Notes under the pieces: model-generated | Database searches by the model: none | Told to the model about the DNA's origin: nothing | Seen by the model: only the letters and a program-made list of their open reading frames with translations | NCBI RefSeq assembly: GCF_019195435.1 | Contig: NZ_CP078069.1 | Span: 620,001 to 684,000, forward strand | Length of the DNA stretch: 64,000 nucleotides | Source of the DNA: Comamonas sp. NLF-1-9 | GTDB taxonomy: Bacteria > Pseudomonadota > Gammaproteobacteria > Burkholderiales > Burkholderiaceae_C | Direction of reading: 5' to 3' | Made by a program: the position numbers and the translations under genes | Shown: positions 1 through 13,097 of the stretch, piece after piece | Numbering within the stretch: position 1 is the stretch's first letter | Layout of the letters: each line of letters opens with the position of its first letter

Positions 1-359
1 GGCGCTTCCAGCCCCACGCGCAGCGCGTTGGCGATGCTGGCCTGGGCGGGGGCCTGCGCGCATTCGCGCAGCGGCGCAATCTGCGCCAGCGCCCCGGCGT
101 TGTTGATCAGCGTGGCGCTGGCGTGGCGCTCGGGCGGCTGCTGCGCCAGCCACTGAGAGAGCTGCTGCGCGGCGGCGCGTGCGTCACTCAGGTCGTGCTG
201 CCACTGCGTGAGCTGCGCCCCCGGCGGCGCGTGCAGGTCGGGCGCGGCGCTGCGCGCGATCAGCACCAGGCAATTCCCCGGTTGCAGCAGCTCGCGTGCC
301 AGCGCCAGGCCCAGGCCGCGCGAGGCGCCGGTGAGGATGTAGAGGTGGGAAGCGGACAT
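1..359 (-). CDS. SDR family oxidoreductase (C-terminus cut by window edge)
   Basis: N-terminal 119 codons of a short-chain dehydrogenase/reductase. Seen: start ATG at 359, a Rossmann glycine motif TGASRGLG within the first 17 residues, and an NNAG motif near residue 90, both diagnostic of classical SDRs. The catalytic YxxxK lies beyond the window, so substrate cannot be judged. TGASRGLG followed by a short beta strand and an Arg suggests NADPH preference (inference). It lies 54 bp downstream of the pseudouridine synthase gene on the same strand and may be the last gene of that transcript. Confidence 0.8.
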   Translation of the reverse strand, partial: MSASHLYILTGASRGLGLALARELLQPGNCLVLIARSAAPDLHAPPGAQLTQWQHDLSDARAAAQQLSQWLAQQPPERHASATLINNAGALAQIAPLRECAQAPAQASIANALRVGLEA

Positions 360-413
360 GGCGGCAAGTGGGCAGAAAGAAGGGGCCAAACGGCGCGCAG
401 GGCGCCAGCGCTG

Positions 414-1156
414 TCAGAACGGCAGCGGGCAGGCAAGTTCCAGCCACTGCCCGGTGCGCGGATGAGCGAGCGCCAGACGCCAGGCGTGCAGCAGCAGGCG
501 CGGGGCGTCGGCATCCTGCCCCGGCTGGCCGTAGAGCCGGTCGCCGACGATGGGGTGGCCAATGTGCGCCAGGTGCAGGCGCAGCTGGTGGGTGCGCCCG
601 CTGAGCGGCTGCAGCAGCAAGCGGCTGCGCGCGCCGCCGGCTTCGCACGCCAGCATGCGCCACAGCGTCTGGCTGGGCTTGCCGCCGGCGTGATCGACCT
701 TTTGCAGCGGGCGGCGCGGCCAGTCGGGCGCAAGCGGCAGGTCGATCACGCTCCAGCCTGGCTCTTGCGCGCGCGGGTGCGCGAGCGGCGCAGCGCGCGG
801 GCACCCGTGCACCAGCGCCTGGTAGTACTTGTGCACCGCCTGCGCCGCGAAGGCCGCGCCCAGGCGGCGCTGGGCCTCGGGGTGGCGCGCCATCAGCACC
901 AGGCCGGAGGTGGCCTGGTCCAGCCGGTGCACGACCAGCGCGCCGGGCCAGTGCCGCTGGGCGCGCGTGCTGAGCGCGTCCTGCTTGTGCGGCCCGCGCC
1001 CGGGCACGCACAGCAAGCCGGCGGGCTTGGCCAGCGCCAGCAAGTCCTCGTCGGCATACAGGCAAAGCGGCGCCGGGGCAGGCAGGGGCGGCGCGTTCGC
1101 CCCGGATGCGCAGGCAGGGGCGGCGGCGGGGTCGATGTCGGCGGCAGGGGCGGCGT

Positions 1157-1160
<4 letters not shown>
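414..1160 (-). CDS. RluA-family RNA pseudouridine synthase
   Basis: 248 aa. Isomerises a specific uridine to pseudouridine in rRNA or tRNA. Seen: the catalytic-Asp signature HRLDQATSGLV in the N-terminal half, a GRTHQLRLHL motif near residue 180 and GDRLYG shortly after, as in RluA/YceC-type enzymes. No S4 RNA-binding domain precedes the catalytic core, and the N-terminus is Ala/Pro rich. The start is placed at the ATG at 1160 because it overlaps the TGA of the upstream hybrid kinase gene (ATGA), which indicates translational coupling; an in-frame start further upstream at 1196 is possible. The target RNA cannot be told from sequence. Confidence 0.85.
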
Positions 1161-3340
<2,180 letters not shown>

Positions 3341-3371
3341 GGCGGTGGTGCGCGTGCTGCGCGGGCGCGCC

Positions 3372-3785
3372 TCAGCGGCGCACGCCCAGCAGTTCGATCT
3401 CGAAGGTCAGCGTGGCATTGGGCGGTATCACCCCGCCCGCACCGCGCGCGCCATAGGCAATCTCCGGCGGGCAGGTGAGCCTGGCCTTGCCGCCCACCTT
3501 CATGCGCTGCACCCCTTCGGTCCAGCAGGGGATGACGCGGTTCAGCGGGAACTCGGTCGGCTGGCCGCGCTGGTAGGAGCTGTCGAACTCCTTGCCATCG
3601 GCCAACTGCCCCTTGTAGTGCACCTTCACCGTGTCGCTGGCCTTGGGCGCCTCGCCCGTGCCTTCGTGCAGCGACTGGAAGATCAGGCCGCTTTGGGTGG
3701 TGACGGGGTCGACGGGCGCGCCGCTTTGTGCCTGGGCGGACAAGGCAAGGAGAGCGCAAGAAAGCAACAAAAACGGAGTGCGCAT
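3372..3785 (-). CDS. FKBP-type peptidyl-prolyl isomerase, exported
   Basis: 137 aa. Catalyses cis-trans isomerisation of Xaa-Pro bonds. Seen: signal peptide with hydrophobic core (FLLLSCALLALSAQA) and likely cleavage after AQA, then one FKBP domain with VKVHYKGQLADGKEFDSS, an LNRVIPCW segment, PPEIAYGARGAGGVIPPNATL and FEIELL at the end. The common VIPGW tip is IPCW here, so a Cys replaces Gly. The start ATG at 3785 gives the signal peptide. It lies 31 bp upstream of the kinase gene and may share its transcript. Periplasmic location is inferred from the signal peptide. Confidence 0.88.
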   Translation of the reverse strand: MRTPFLLLSCALLALSAQAQSGAPVDPVTTQSGLIFQSLHEGTGEAPKASDTVKVHYKGQLADGKEFDSSYQRGQPTEFPLNRVIPCWTEGVQRMKVGGKARLTCPPEIAYGARGAGGVIPPNATLTFEIELLGVRR

Positions 3786-3896
3786 GGCGTGGTGCAGCCT
3801 GGAAAAGCCCAAAGCCGCAATGTTAGGGCAACGCCGCTTGGAGCTGCCCGGCCAAGACGCTGTGCGACGCACCGACCGCCACCATTGTTCCCCCAC

Positions 3897-3928
3897 GCCC
3901 CTGACAACCTGGCCAGGGTGTCAGGGGC
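3897..3928 (-). terminator. Stem-loop downstream of gcvP
   Basis: A perfect 10-bp inverted repeat GCCCCTGACA / TGTCAGGGGC encloses a 12-nt loop that is itself nearly self-complementary. It starts 9 nt after the gcvP stop codon. There is no T-run, so it could be a 3'-end stabilising hairpin or part of a Rho-dependent terminator rather than an intrinsic one. Confidence 0.5.
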
Positions 3929-3936
3929 AGCGGCAC

Positions 3937-6867
<2,931 letters not shown>

Positions 6868-6880
6868 GGGAAGGTTCAGG

Positions 6881-6933
6881 TCAAATATGCTTGGAACCCA
6901 CGCCAGTCAAGCGCGGGCAACTATCGTTTGAAT
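6881..6933 (-). repeat. Interspersed palindromic repeat copy, gcvH-gcvP spacer
   Basis: On the minus strand: TTCAAACGATAGTTGCC, CGCGCTTGAC, then an AAGCATATTTGACC end. It matches the layout of the repeat family found elsewhere in the window (GATAGCTGC...CGCTTG...AGGCATATTT). It fills most of the gap before gcvP and ends about 14 bp before its start codon, so it forms part of the gcvP leader. Confidence 0.6.
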
Positions 6934-7019
6934 AGCGCGGCGGCAGAGGGCTTGGCTCATGGGCGGCCCTCGCCTGCGCGCGCCTGCGCCCGGCGCAATG
7001 CCCGGCGCTGCGCCGCGCA

Positions 7020-7391
7020 TCAGGACTTGGTGAATTCCTGGTAGGCGGCCTCGTCCAGCAGGGAGTCGAGTTCGTCGGCCTGGCTCAGCTTGACCTTGAA
7101 GAACCAGCCCGCGCCCGTGGGGTCGGTGTTGGCCAGCGAAGGGTTTTCGCGCAGCTGCTCGTTGACTTCCACGATCTCGCCGGACACCGGCATGTAGATG
7201 TCGGACGCGGCCTTGACCGATTCGACCACGCCCGCCACGTCACCGGCGGCGTAGCTCTTGCCCACTTCGGGCAGCTCCACGAAGACCACGTCGCCCAGCG
7301 CGTCCTGCGCATGCGCGGTGATGCCGACGATGGCGGCCGCGGCGTTGGAGTAATCGACCCATTCATGGTCCTTGGAATACTTGATGCTCAT
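7020..7391 (-). CDS. gcvH: Glycine cleavage system H protein
   Basis: 123 aa, a normal H-protein length. It carries the lipoyl arm that shuttles the aminomethyl intermediate between GcvP and GcvT. Seen: N-terminal KYSKDHEWV, the lipoylation site ESVKAASD with lysine at about residue 60, and the C-terminal AYQEF. The start ATG at 7391 begins MSIKYSKDHEW, the family consensus; the open frame runs far upstream but without homology. It lies 41 bp downstream of gcvT. Confidence 0.97.
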   Translation of the reverse strand: MSIKYSKDHEWVDYSNAAAAIVGITAHAQDALGDVVFVELPEVGKSYAAGDVAGVVESVKAASDIYMPVSGEIVEVNEQLRENPSLANTDPTGAGWFFKVKLSQADELDSLLDEAAYQEFTKS

Positions 7392-7432
7392 GGGGTGCTC
7401 CGTTGCTAGAGGATGAAAAAGCGCGATTGTGA

Positions 7433-8560
7433 CTATCCGCGGTGGTAGCGCGGCGCAAGGAAAGGGGTGGCAGCCACTTGCATGGGCACGGGCTTGCCGC
7501 GCACCAGCGCGTCCACGCGCGTGCCCACGGCGGCAAACTGCGGCGGCACATAGCCCAGGGCGATGGGTTTGCCCAGCGACGGCGCCAGCAGCCCGCTGGT
7601 GATCGTGCCTATCGCGGCGCCGCCCACTTCGTGCAGGGGCGTGTGCTCGCGCACCGGCACGCGCTCCAGTGCGACCAGGCCTACGCGCTTGCGCGTGAGG
7701 GTGGAGGGGTCGGCAATCTGCGCCAGCACCTTGTCCGCGCCCGGAAAGCCGCCCGCGCGCTCGCCGCCGCTGCGGCGCACCTTCTGGATGGCCCAGTTCA
7801 GGCCCGCTTCGGGCGGGGTGGTGCTGGCGTCGATGTCGTTGCCATACAGGCACAGGCCGGCTTCCAGACGCAGGGAGTTGCGCGCGCCAAGGCCGACGGG
7901 CTTGACTTCGGGCTGCGCCAGCAGCGCGCGGGCCAGGGCCTCGGCCTTGTCGCCGGGCAGCGAGATTTCAAAACCGTCCTCGCCGGTGTAGCCGCTGCGC
8001 GTGATGAAGAGCGGCGTGCCTTGCCAGTCGGTGTGGATGCCGCTCATGAACACGAGCTGCTCTGCGGCCGGCACCAGGCGCGCGAGCGCCGCGCCGGCCT
8101 GCGGGCCTTGCAGGGCCAGCAGGCCGTGCTCGGGCAGGGTTTCGATGGTGCAGCGCGCGCCGATTTTTTCGCGCAGGTGGGCGATGTCACCGAGCTTGCA
8201 GGCGCCGTTGACGATCAGGAAGAAGACGTCTTCGGCTTCGCGAAAGAACATCAGGTCGTCGATGATGCCGCCGGCGTCGTTGAGCAGCAGGCCATAGCGC
8301 TGCTTGCCCACGGCAAGGCCGGCGACGTCCACGGGCATGAGGCTCTCGAGCGCGCTGGCGGCCTGCGGCCCCTTGATCCTGAGCTGGCCCATGTGCGAGA
8401 CGTCGAACAGCCCGGCGTGTTCGCGCGTGTGCAAGTGCTCGGCCATCAGGCCGGCGGGGTATTGCACCGGCATGCTGTATCCGGCAAAGGGCACCATGCG
8501 TGCACCCAGTTCCTGGTGCAGGCCGGCCAGCGGTGTGGTGAGCAGGGGGGTATCGGACAA
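7433..8560 (-). CDS. gcvT: Aminomethyltransferase, T-protein of glycine cleavage
   Basis: 375 aa from a TTG start. It transfers the methylene group from aminomethyl-lipoyl-GcvH to tetrahydrofolate, releasing ammonia. Seen: LHQELGARMVPFAGYSMPVQY at the N-terminus (positions about 11-31), DVSHMGQLRIKG, and YTGEDGFEISL in the folate-binding half, all typical. No ATG is available; the TTG at 8560 is preferred because a strong AAGGAG lies 8 nt upstream and the protein then begins MSDTPLL as in relatives. A GTG at 8587 is the alternative but has no Shine-Dalgarno. First gene of the gcv operon, directly behind the riboswitch. Confidence 0.95.
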   Translation of the reverse strand: MSDTPLLTTPLAGLHQELGARMVPFAGYSMPVQYPAGLMAEHLHTREHAGLFDVSHMGQLRIKGPQAASALESLMPVDVAGLAVGKQRYGLLLNDAGGIIDDLMFFREAEDVFFLIVNGACKLGDIAHLREKIGARCTIETLPEHGLLALQGPQAGAALARLVPAAEQLVFMSGIHTDWQGTPLFITRSGYTGEDGFEISLPGDKAEALARALLAQPEVKPVGLGARNSLRLEAGLCLYGNDIDASTTPPEAGLNWAIQKVRRSGGERAGGFPGADKVLAQIADPSTLTRKRVGLVALERVPVREHTPLHEVGGAAIGTITSGLLAPSLGKPIALGYVPPQFAAVGTRVDALVRGKPVPMQVAATPFLAPRYHRG

Positions 8561-8568
8561 GCGCGGAC

Positions 8569-8574
8569 TCCTTG
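8569..8574 (-). promoter_or_regulatory. Ribosome binding site deciding the gcvT TTG start
   Basis: AAGGAG on the minus strand, 8 nt before TTG at 8560. It is the reason the unusual start was chosen over the GTG at 8587. Confidence 0.7.
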
Positions 8575-8623
8575 ATGGAAACGGCACGCCACACCACGGG
8601 GTGTGGGCATGCCCGGCTGTCCG

Positions 8624-8828
8624 CTTTACCTGAGAGATTCACGCGGATGATGCCGCGCTTGCTCCTTCGGTGGAGGCGCGCAGCAGGTCACCGCGTGCCC
8701 CTCTCTCCAGCAGGGATGCGCCCCGCAGGCGGGGCACTTGCCAGTCCTTTTGCCTGAGCGTTTGGGCACTGGGCCTCGCGCCTTCGGCGGCGCCGCACCG
8801 TGCGGGTGGCAGCGCTCTCTCCTGACGG
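8624..8828 (-). promoter_or_regulatory. Tandem glycine riboswitch
   Basis: Two aptamer-like units in series on the minus strand ahead of gcvT. First unit (about 8744-8828): GGAGAGAGC, a GCCGAAGGCGC element and ACGCTCAGGCAAAAGGAC. Second unit (about 8624-8712): CTGGAGAGAGGGGC, CACCGAAGGAGCAAGC and AATCTCTCAGGTA. These are the hallmark strings of the gcvT-type glycine riboswitch, joined by a linker of about 30 nt. Known role: glycine binding raises expression of the downstream glycine cleavage genes. About 50 nt separate it from the gcvT ribosome binding site; I see no clear terminator there, so control of translation initiation is the more likely mechanism (inference). Confidence 0.93.
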
Positions 8829-8834
8829 GGGGCG

Positions 8835-8840
8835 ATTCTA
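8835..8840 (-). promoter_or_regulatory. Candidate -10 element for the gcv operon
   Basis: TAGAAT on the minus strand, 7 nt before the first riboswitch aptamer begins, well placed for a transcript starting at the aptamer's 5' end. No convincing -35 hexamer is seen at 16-18 nt spacing, so the call rests on position and the -10 match only. Confidence 0.4.
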
Positions 8841-8980
8841 CGTGGCTTTTGGCGCTGCCTGCGCCGGCGCGAACCAAGGCGACAGCGCCCGGCGCCGGGC
8901 GCGGCGCGTTTGCCGCAAAATGCCCTGTTTGGCCAGCGGTGCGCGCCCGGCACGGGCGCCGGGCCGCAAGAGAGAGCACG

Positions 8981-10042
8981 ATGAACAAGCAAACCGCCGC
9001 GGCCGAGCCCCAGGGCTTGAGCTACCCCTGCGGCGACGCGCCCGGCCTGGGCGAAGTCAGCGAAGTGGCCGATGGCGTGTACTGGATACGCATGCCGCTG
9101 CCGTATTCGCTCAACCACATCAATCTGTGGGCGCTGCGCGACGGCGCGGGCTGGGCGCTGGTCGATACCGGCATCTGGTCCACGGTGACGCTGGACGCCT
9201 GGCGCGCGCTGTTTGCCGGCGCGCTCAGCGGCCCGATCACGCGCGTGTTCATCACGCACATGCACCCGGACCACATCGGCATGGCCGGCTGGCTCACGCG
9301 CAAGTTCGGCTGCCGCCTGTGGATCAGCCGCCTGGAATACCTGAGCTGCCGCGCGCTGGTGGCCGACACCGGGCGCGAGGCGCCCGAGGACGCGATCGAC
9401 TTCTACCGCCGCGCCGGCTGGGACGACGAGGCGATAGAGACCTACAAGACGCGCTTTGGCGGCTTTGGCAAGACGATTTACACCATGCCCGACAGCTTTC
9501 GGCGCCTCGCCGATGGCGATGAGATCGACATCGGCGGCTACCGCTGGCGCGTGGTCGTGGGGCGCGGGCATTCGCCCGAGCACGCCTGCCTGTACTGCCC
9601 CGAGCGCAAGCTGCTGATCTCGGGCGACCAGGTGCTGGCGGGCATCTCGTCCAACGTCTCGGTCTATCCGACCGAGCCCGACGCCGACCCGCTGGGCGAG
9701 TGGCTGGCCTCGCTGGACAAGCTGCGGCGCGAGGTCGCCGACGACGTGCTGGTGCTGCCCGCGCACAATCGGCCTTTTCGCGGCCTGCACGAGCGCCTGG
9801 CGCAACTGGCGCGCAGCCATCAGGAGTCGCTCGCGCGGCTCAGGCAGGTGCTGGTCGAGCCGCGGCGCGTGGTCGACGTGTTCGGCGCGCTGTTTGCGCG
9901 GCCCGTGACCGCAGACCAGATACTCATGGGCCTGGCCACGGGTGAGGCGCTGGCCCACTTGAACTACCTGCTGGTGCGCGGCGAGGTGCAGGCGAGCCAG
10001 GGCGAGGACGGCTGCACCTGGTACCAGCGCCGCGCCGCCTGA
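8981..10042 (+). CDS. MBL-fold metallo-hydrolase
   Basis: 353 aa. Metallo-beta-lactamase superfamily hydrolase. Seen: the zinc motif THMHPDHIG near residues 90-98, GHSPEHACLY with a downstream metal His, SGDQVL with the bridging Asp, and VLPAHNRPF. A C-terminal region of about 80 residues resembles the winged-helix tail of LACTB2/GloB-like enzymes (inference). Start ATG at 8981 with purine-rich AAGAGAGAG upstream. Divergent from gcvT and 24 bp upstream of gcdH, so probably co-transcribed with it and linked to acyl-CoA or amino-acid catabolism; a thioesterase-like role is possible but not shown. Confidence 0.88.
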   Translation: MNKQTAAAEPQGLSYPCGDAPGLGEVSEVADGVYWIRMPLPYSLNHINLWALRDGAGWALVDTGIWSTVTLDAWRALFAGALSGPITRVFITHMHPDHIGMAGWLTRKFGCRLWISRLEYLSCRALVADTGREAPEDAIDFYRRAGWDDEAIETYKTRFGGFGKTIYTMPDSFRRLADGDEIDIGGYRWRVVVGRGHSPEHACLYCPERKLLISGDQVLAGISSNVSVYPTEPDADPLGEWLASLDKLRREVADDVLVLPAHNRPFRGLHERLAQLARSHQESLARLRQVLVEPRRVVDVFGALFARPVTADQILMGLATGEALAHLNYLLVRGEVQASQGEDGCTWYQRRAA

Positions 10043-10066
10043 CAAACGCTATCTGGAGGATTGCAC

Positions 10067-11248
10067 ATGACCAAGAGCCGACGGCCTTTCGACTGGGGTG
10101 ACCCCTTTGCGCTGCGCGAGCAGCTCACGCCCGAGGAGCGCGCGGTGCAGGACGCGGCCGCCGCCTATTGCCAGGGCCGCTTGCTTGCGCGGGTGCAGCA
10201 GGCCTTCCGCCACGAGCAAACCGACGCCGCCATCTTCCGCGAGATGGGCGAGCTGGGGCTGCTGGGCGCCACCATCCCCGAGCAATACGGCGGCGCGGGC
10301 CTGGGCTATGTCAGCTACGGCCTGATTGCGCGCGAGGTCGAGCGCGTGGATTCGGGCTACCGCTCGATGATGAGCGTGCAATCCTCGCTGGTGATGGTGC
10401 CGATCAACGCGTTCGGCAGCGAGGAGGCGAAGCAGAAGTATTTGCCCAGACTGGCCAGCGGCGAGCTGATAGGGTGCTTCGGCCTGACCGAGCCCAACCA
10501 CGGCTCGGACCCCGGCAGCATGGCAACGCGCGCCAGAAAGGTCGATGGCGGCTATCGACTCACGGGCTCCAAGATGTGGATCACCAACAGCCCGATCGCC
10601 GACGTGTTCGTCGTCTGGGCCAAGGACGACGAGGGCGCGATACGCGGCTTCGTGCTGGAAAAGGGCGCCAAGGGCCTGAGCGCTCCGGCGATCCACGGCA
10701 AGGTGGGCCTCAGAGCGAGCATCACCGGCGAGATCGTGATGGACGAGGTCTTCTGCCCCGAAGAAAACGCCTTTCCCGAGGTGCGCGGCCTGAAAGGGCC
10801 CTTCACCTGCCTGAACAGCGCGCGCTTTGGCATTGCCTGGGGGGCGCTGGGCGCGGCCGAGGATTGCTACGCCCGCGCGCGCCAGTACGTGATCGAGCGC
10901 CAGCAGTTCGGCAAACCGCTCGCGGCCAACCAGCTCATCCAGAAGAAGCTCGCTGACATGCTGACCGAGATCACCCTGGGCCTGCAGGCCTGCCTGCGCC
11001 TGGGACGCCTGAAGGAAGAGGGCGAGCCGGCGGTGGAGCTGACCTCGATCGTCAAGCGCAACTCCTGCGGCAAGGCGCTCGATATCGCCCGCCTGGCGCG
11101 CGACATGATGGGCGGCAACGGCATCAGCGACGAGTTCGGCGTGGCGCGGCATCTGGTGAACCTGGAGGTGGTCAACACCTACGAGGGCACGCACGACATC
11201 CACGCGCTGATCCTCGGGCGCGCGATCACGGGGATTGCGGCCTTTTGA
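10067..11248 (+). CDS. gcdH: Glutaryl-CoA dehydrogenase-like acyl-CoA dehydrogenase
   Basis: 393 aa. FAD-dependent acyl-CoA dehydrogenase; the GCDH family oxidises and decarboxylates glutaryl-CoA to crotonyl-CoA in lysine/tryptophan degradation, passing electrons to ETF. Seen: N-terminal FDWGDPF as in [21 protein letters not shown], the FAD-contact [14 protein letters not shown], an [14 protein letters not shown] segment, and the catalytic Glu in [16 protein letters not shown] near the C-terminus. Start ATG at 10067, 7 nt after GGAGG; an in-frame TTG at 10061 is too close to the ribosome site. Its TGA overlaps the ATG of the next transporter gene. Confidence 0.92.
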   Translation: MTKSRRPFDWGDPFALREQLTPEERAVQDAAAAYCQGRLLARVQQAFRHEQTDAAIFREMGELGLLGATIPEQYGGAGLGYVSYGLIAREVERVDSGYRSMMSVQSSLVMVPINAFGSEEAKQKYLPRLASGELIGCFGLTEPNHGSDPGSMATRARKVDGGYRLTGSKMWITNSPIADVFVVWAKDDEGAIRGFVLEKGAKGLSAPAIHGKVGLRASITGEIVMDEVFCPEENAFPEVRGLKGPFTCLNSARFGIAWGALGAAEDCYARARQYVIERQQFGKPLAANQLIQKKLADMLTEITLGLQACLRLGRLKEEGEPAVELTSIVKRNSCGKALDIARLARDMMGGNGISDEFGVARHLVNLEVVNTYEGTHDIHALILGRAITGIAAF

Positions 11249-12189
11249 TGGCGGCGCACACCGCCGCGCGCCAGCGCCTGGGCTTTTGGCTGGGCGTGTT
11301 CGGCATGGTGCTGTTTTCCGTCACCGTGCCGGCCACGCGCCTGGCCACGGGTTCGGACGCCGACCCGCAGCTCAGCCCCTGGTTCGTCACCGCCGGCAGG
11401 GCGGCGCTGGCGGGGCTGCTCTCGCTCGCCTTTCTGCTCTGGACGCGCTCGCCCTGGCCTGCGCGCCATCAGTGGCGCCCGCTGCTGCTGGCGCTGCTGG
11501 GCAACGTGCTGCTGTGGCCGCTGCTGGCGGCGCTGGCGCTGCGCAGCGTCACTGCGGTGCATGCGGCGGTGATCGTCGCGGTCATTCCGCTGGCCACGGC
11601 GGTGTTTGCCGCCATCGTGCTGCATGAGCGCGAGCGCCTGGGCTTCTGGCTCTGCGCGCTGCTGGGCGTGGCGCTGGTAGTGGTGTTTTCGCTGATTCGC
11701 GCGGGTAGCGAAGGCGGTTTCGGCTTTGCCGCGGCCGACATCCTGCTGGCCGGCGCGGTGCTGGCCTCGTCGTTTGGTTATGTCTATGGCGCCCAGGTCA
11801 CGCCAGAACTCGGCGCCGAGCGGGTGATCTGCTGGATGTGCGCGCTGGCTCTGCCCGCCTCGCTGCCGCTGGCGCTCTGGCTCTGGCCCGAGGGGCCGGC
11901 GCTGACGGCAGTGGGCTGGCCGGCCTGGGCGGGCCTGGTCTACGTCGGGGCGGTGTCGATGTGGTCGGGCTTTTTTGCCTGGTTTCGCGGTCTGCAGTGG
12001 GGCGGCACCCTGCGCGTGAGCCAGGTGCTGCTGCTGCAGCCCTTCCTGGCCATGGTGTTTGCAGTGCCCTTGCTGGGCGAGAGCATCGATGCGCTGTCGC
12101 TGGGCTTTGCGCTGGCGGTGGTTGTCACCGTCTTTCTGGGGCGCAGGTTCTCGGGCGCGGCGCGGCCGGCCCGGATTGAAGCTCAATAA
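11248..12189 (+). CDS. DMT-superfamily (EamA) transporter
   Basis: 313 aa, with about ten hydrophobic segments in two repeated EamA halves, typical of drug/metabolite exporters of the inner membrane. Seen: first helix FWLGVFGMVLFSVTVPATRL, the loop HERERLGFW between helices, and a second-half signature LRVSQVLLLQPFL. Start ATG overlaps the gcdH stop (ATGA), so it is translationally coupled; it may export a metabolite of the same pathway, but the substrate is unknown. Transcription ends in the repeat palindrome that follows. Confidence 0.88.
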   Translation: MAAHTAARQRLGFWLGVFGMVLFSVTVPATRLATGSDADPQLSPWFVTAGRAALAGLLSLAFLLWTRSPWPARHQWRPLLLALLGNVLLWPLLAALALRSVTAVHAAVIVAVIPLATAVFAAIVLHERERLGFWLCALLGVALVVVFSLIRAGSEGGFGFAAADILLAGAVLASSFGYVYGAQVTPELGAERVICWMCALALPASLPLALWLWPEGPALTAVGWPAWAGLVYVGAVSMWSGFFAWFRGLQWGGTLRVSQVLLLQPFLAMVFAVPLLGESIDALSLGFALAVVVTVFLGRRFSGAARPARIEAQ

Positions 12190-12284
12190 AAAAGGAGCTG
12201 CTTGCGCAGGCAGGGCATGGGTTTCAAGGCGTTTTCAACCTGAAGCCCTTGCCTGCAGCGCGCAAGCAGCTCCTGTTTTTGAGG
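12187..12284. repeat. Two head-to-head repeat copies forming a palindrome between convergent genes
   Basis: Plus strand begins AAAAAAGGAGCTGCTTGCGC and the far end is GCGCAAGCAGCTCCTGTTTTT, its near-exact reverse complement. Each arm is a copy of the interspersed repeat. It sits exactly between the stop codons of the plus-strand transporter and the minus-strand ABC ATPase. The stem could fold on either transcript and ends in T-rich sequence, so a bidirectional terminator role is likely (inference). Confidence 0.7.
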
Positions 12285-12285
12285 A

Positions 12286-13080
12286 TCAGCCCAGCAGCAG
12301 CGCGTCGTCCGCCAGCTCTTCGCCGCGCACCTTGGCAAACATCCTGAGCAGGTCGGGCACGTCCAGGCGCGAGCGCTCTTCGCCCGCGACGTCCAGCACC
12401 ACCTGGCCCTGGTGCAGCATCACGGTGCGGTCGCCCACGTCCAGCGCCTGGCGCATGGAGTGCGTGACCATCATGGTGGTCAGCTTGTTCTCGCTGACGA
12501 TGCGCTGCGTGAGTTTGAGCACGAAGTCGGCGGTGCGTGGATCGAGCGCCGCGGTGTGCTCGTCCAGCAGCAGAATGCGCGAGGGCTGCAGCGCCGCCAT
12601 CAGCAGGCTCACCGCCTGGCGCTGGCCGCCCGAGAGCAGGCCGATGCGGTCGGTGAGGCGGTTTTCCAGCCCCAGGCCGAGAATGGCCAGGCGTTCGCGG
12701 AACATCTCGCGCTCGGACTTTTTCACCGCCGAATGCAGCCCGCGCTTGGTGCCGCGCTGCTGGGCCAGGGCCATGTTCTCCTCGATGGTCAGGTCTTCGC
12801 AGGTGCCGGCCATCGGGTCCTGGAAGACGCGGGCCACGCGCTGGGCGCGCGTCCACACCGGCTCGTTGGTCACGTCCAGGCCGTCGATCATGATGCTGCC
12901 CGAATCCACCGCCAGGCCGCCCGAGATGGCGTTCAAAAAGGTGGACTTGCCCGCGCCGTTGGAGCCGATCACGGCGACGAACTGGCCCGCCGGAATTTCC
13001 AACGACATCCCGCGCAGCGCCTTGGTCTCGATCGGCGTGCCGGGGTTGAAGGTGATGAAGAGTTCTTTTGCGCTCAGCAT
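12286..13080 (-). CDS. ABC importer ATP-binding protein (TrpZ-like)
   Basis: 264 aa. Seen: Walker A GSNGAGKST, Q-loop VFQDPM, signature LSGGQRQA, Walker B ILLLDEHTAALDP and switch His in VTHSMRQAL. The DEHTAALD form is characteristic of ATPases paired with COG2984 binding proteins and LivH-like permeases (TrpXYZ type). ATG at 13080 gives the family N-terminus MLSAKEL; a GTG at 13101 overlapping the permease TGA is an alternative start. Third gene of the binding protein-permease-ATPase operon. It energises uptake of an unknown solute, with aromatic amino acids a guess by family. Confidence 0.92.
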   Translation of the reverse strand: MLSAKELFITFNPGTPIETKALRGMSLEIPAGQFVAVIGSNGAGKSTFLNAISGGLAVDSGSIMIDGLDVTNEPVWTRAQRVARVFQDPMAGTCEDLTIEENMALAQQRGTKRGLHSAVKKSEREMFRERLAILGLGLENRLTDRIGLLSGGQRQAVSLLMAALQPSRILLLDEHTAALDPRTADFVLKLTQRIVSENKLTTMMVTHSMRQALDVGDRTVMLHQGQVVLDVAGEERSRLDVPDLLRMFAKVRGEELADDALLLG

Positions 13081-13097
13081 GTCGGCATCCGTCCTCT

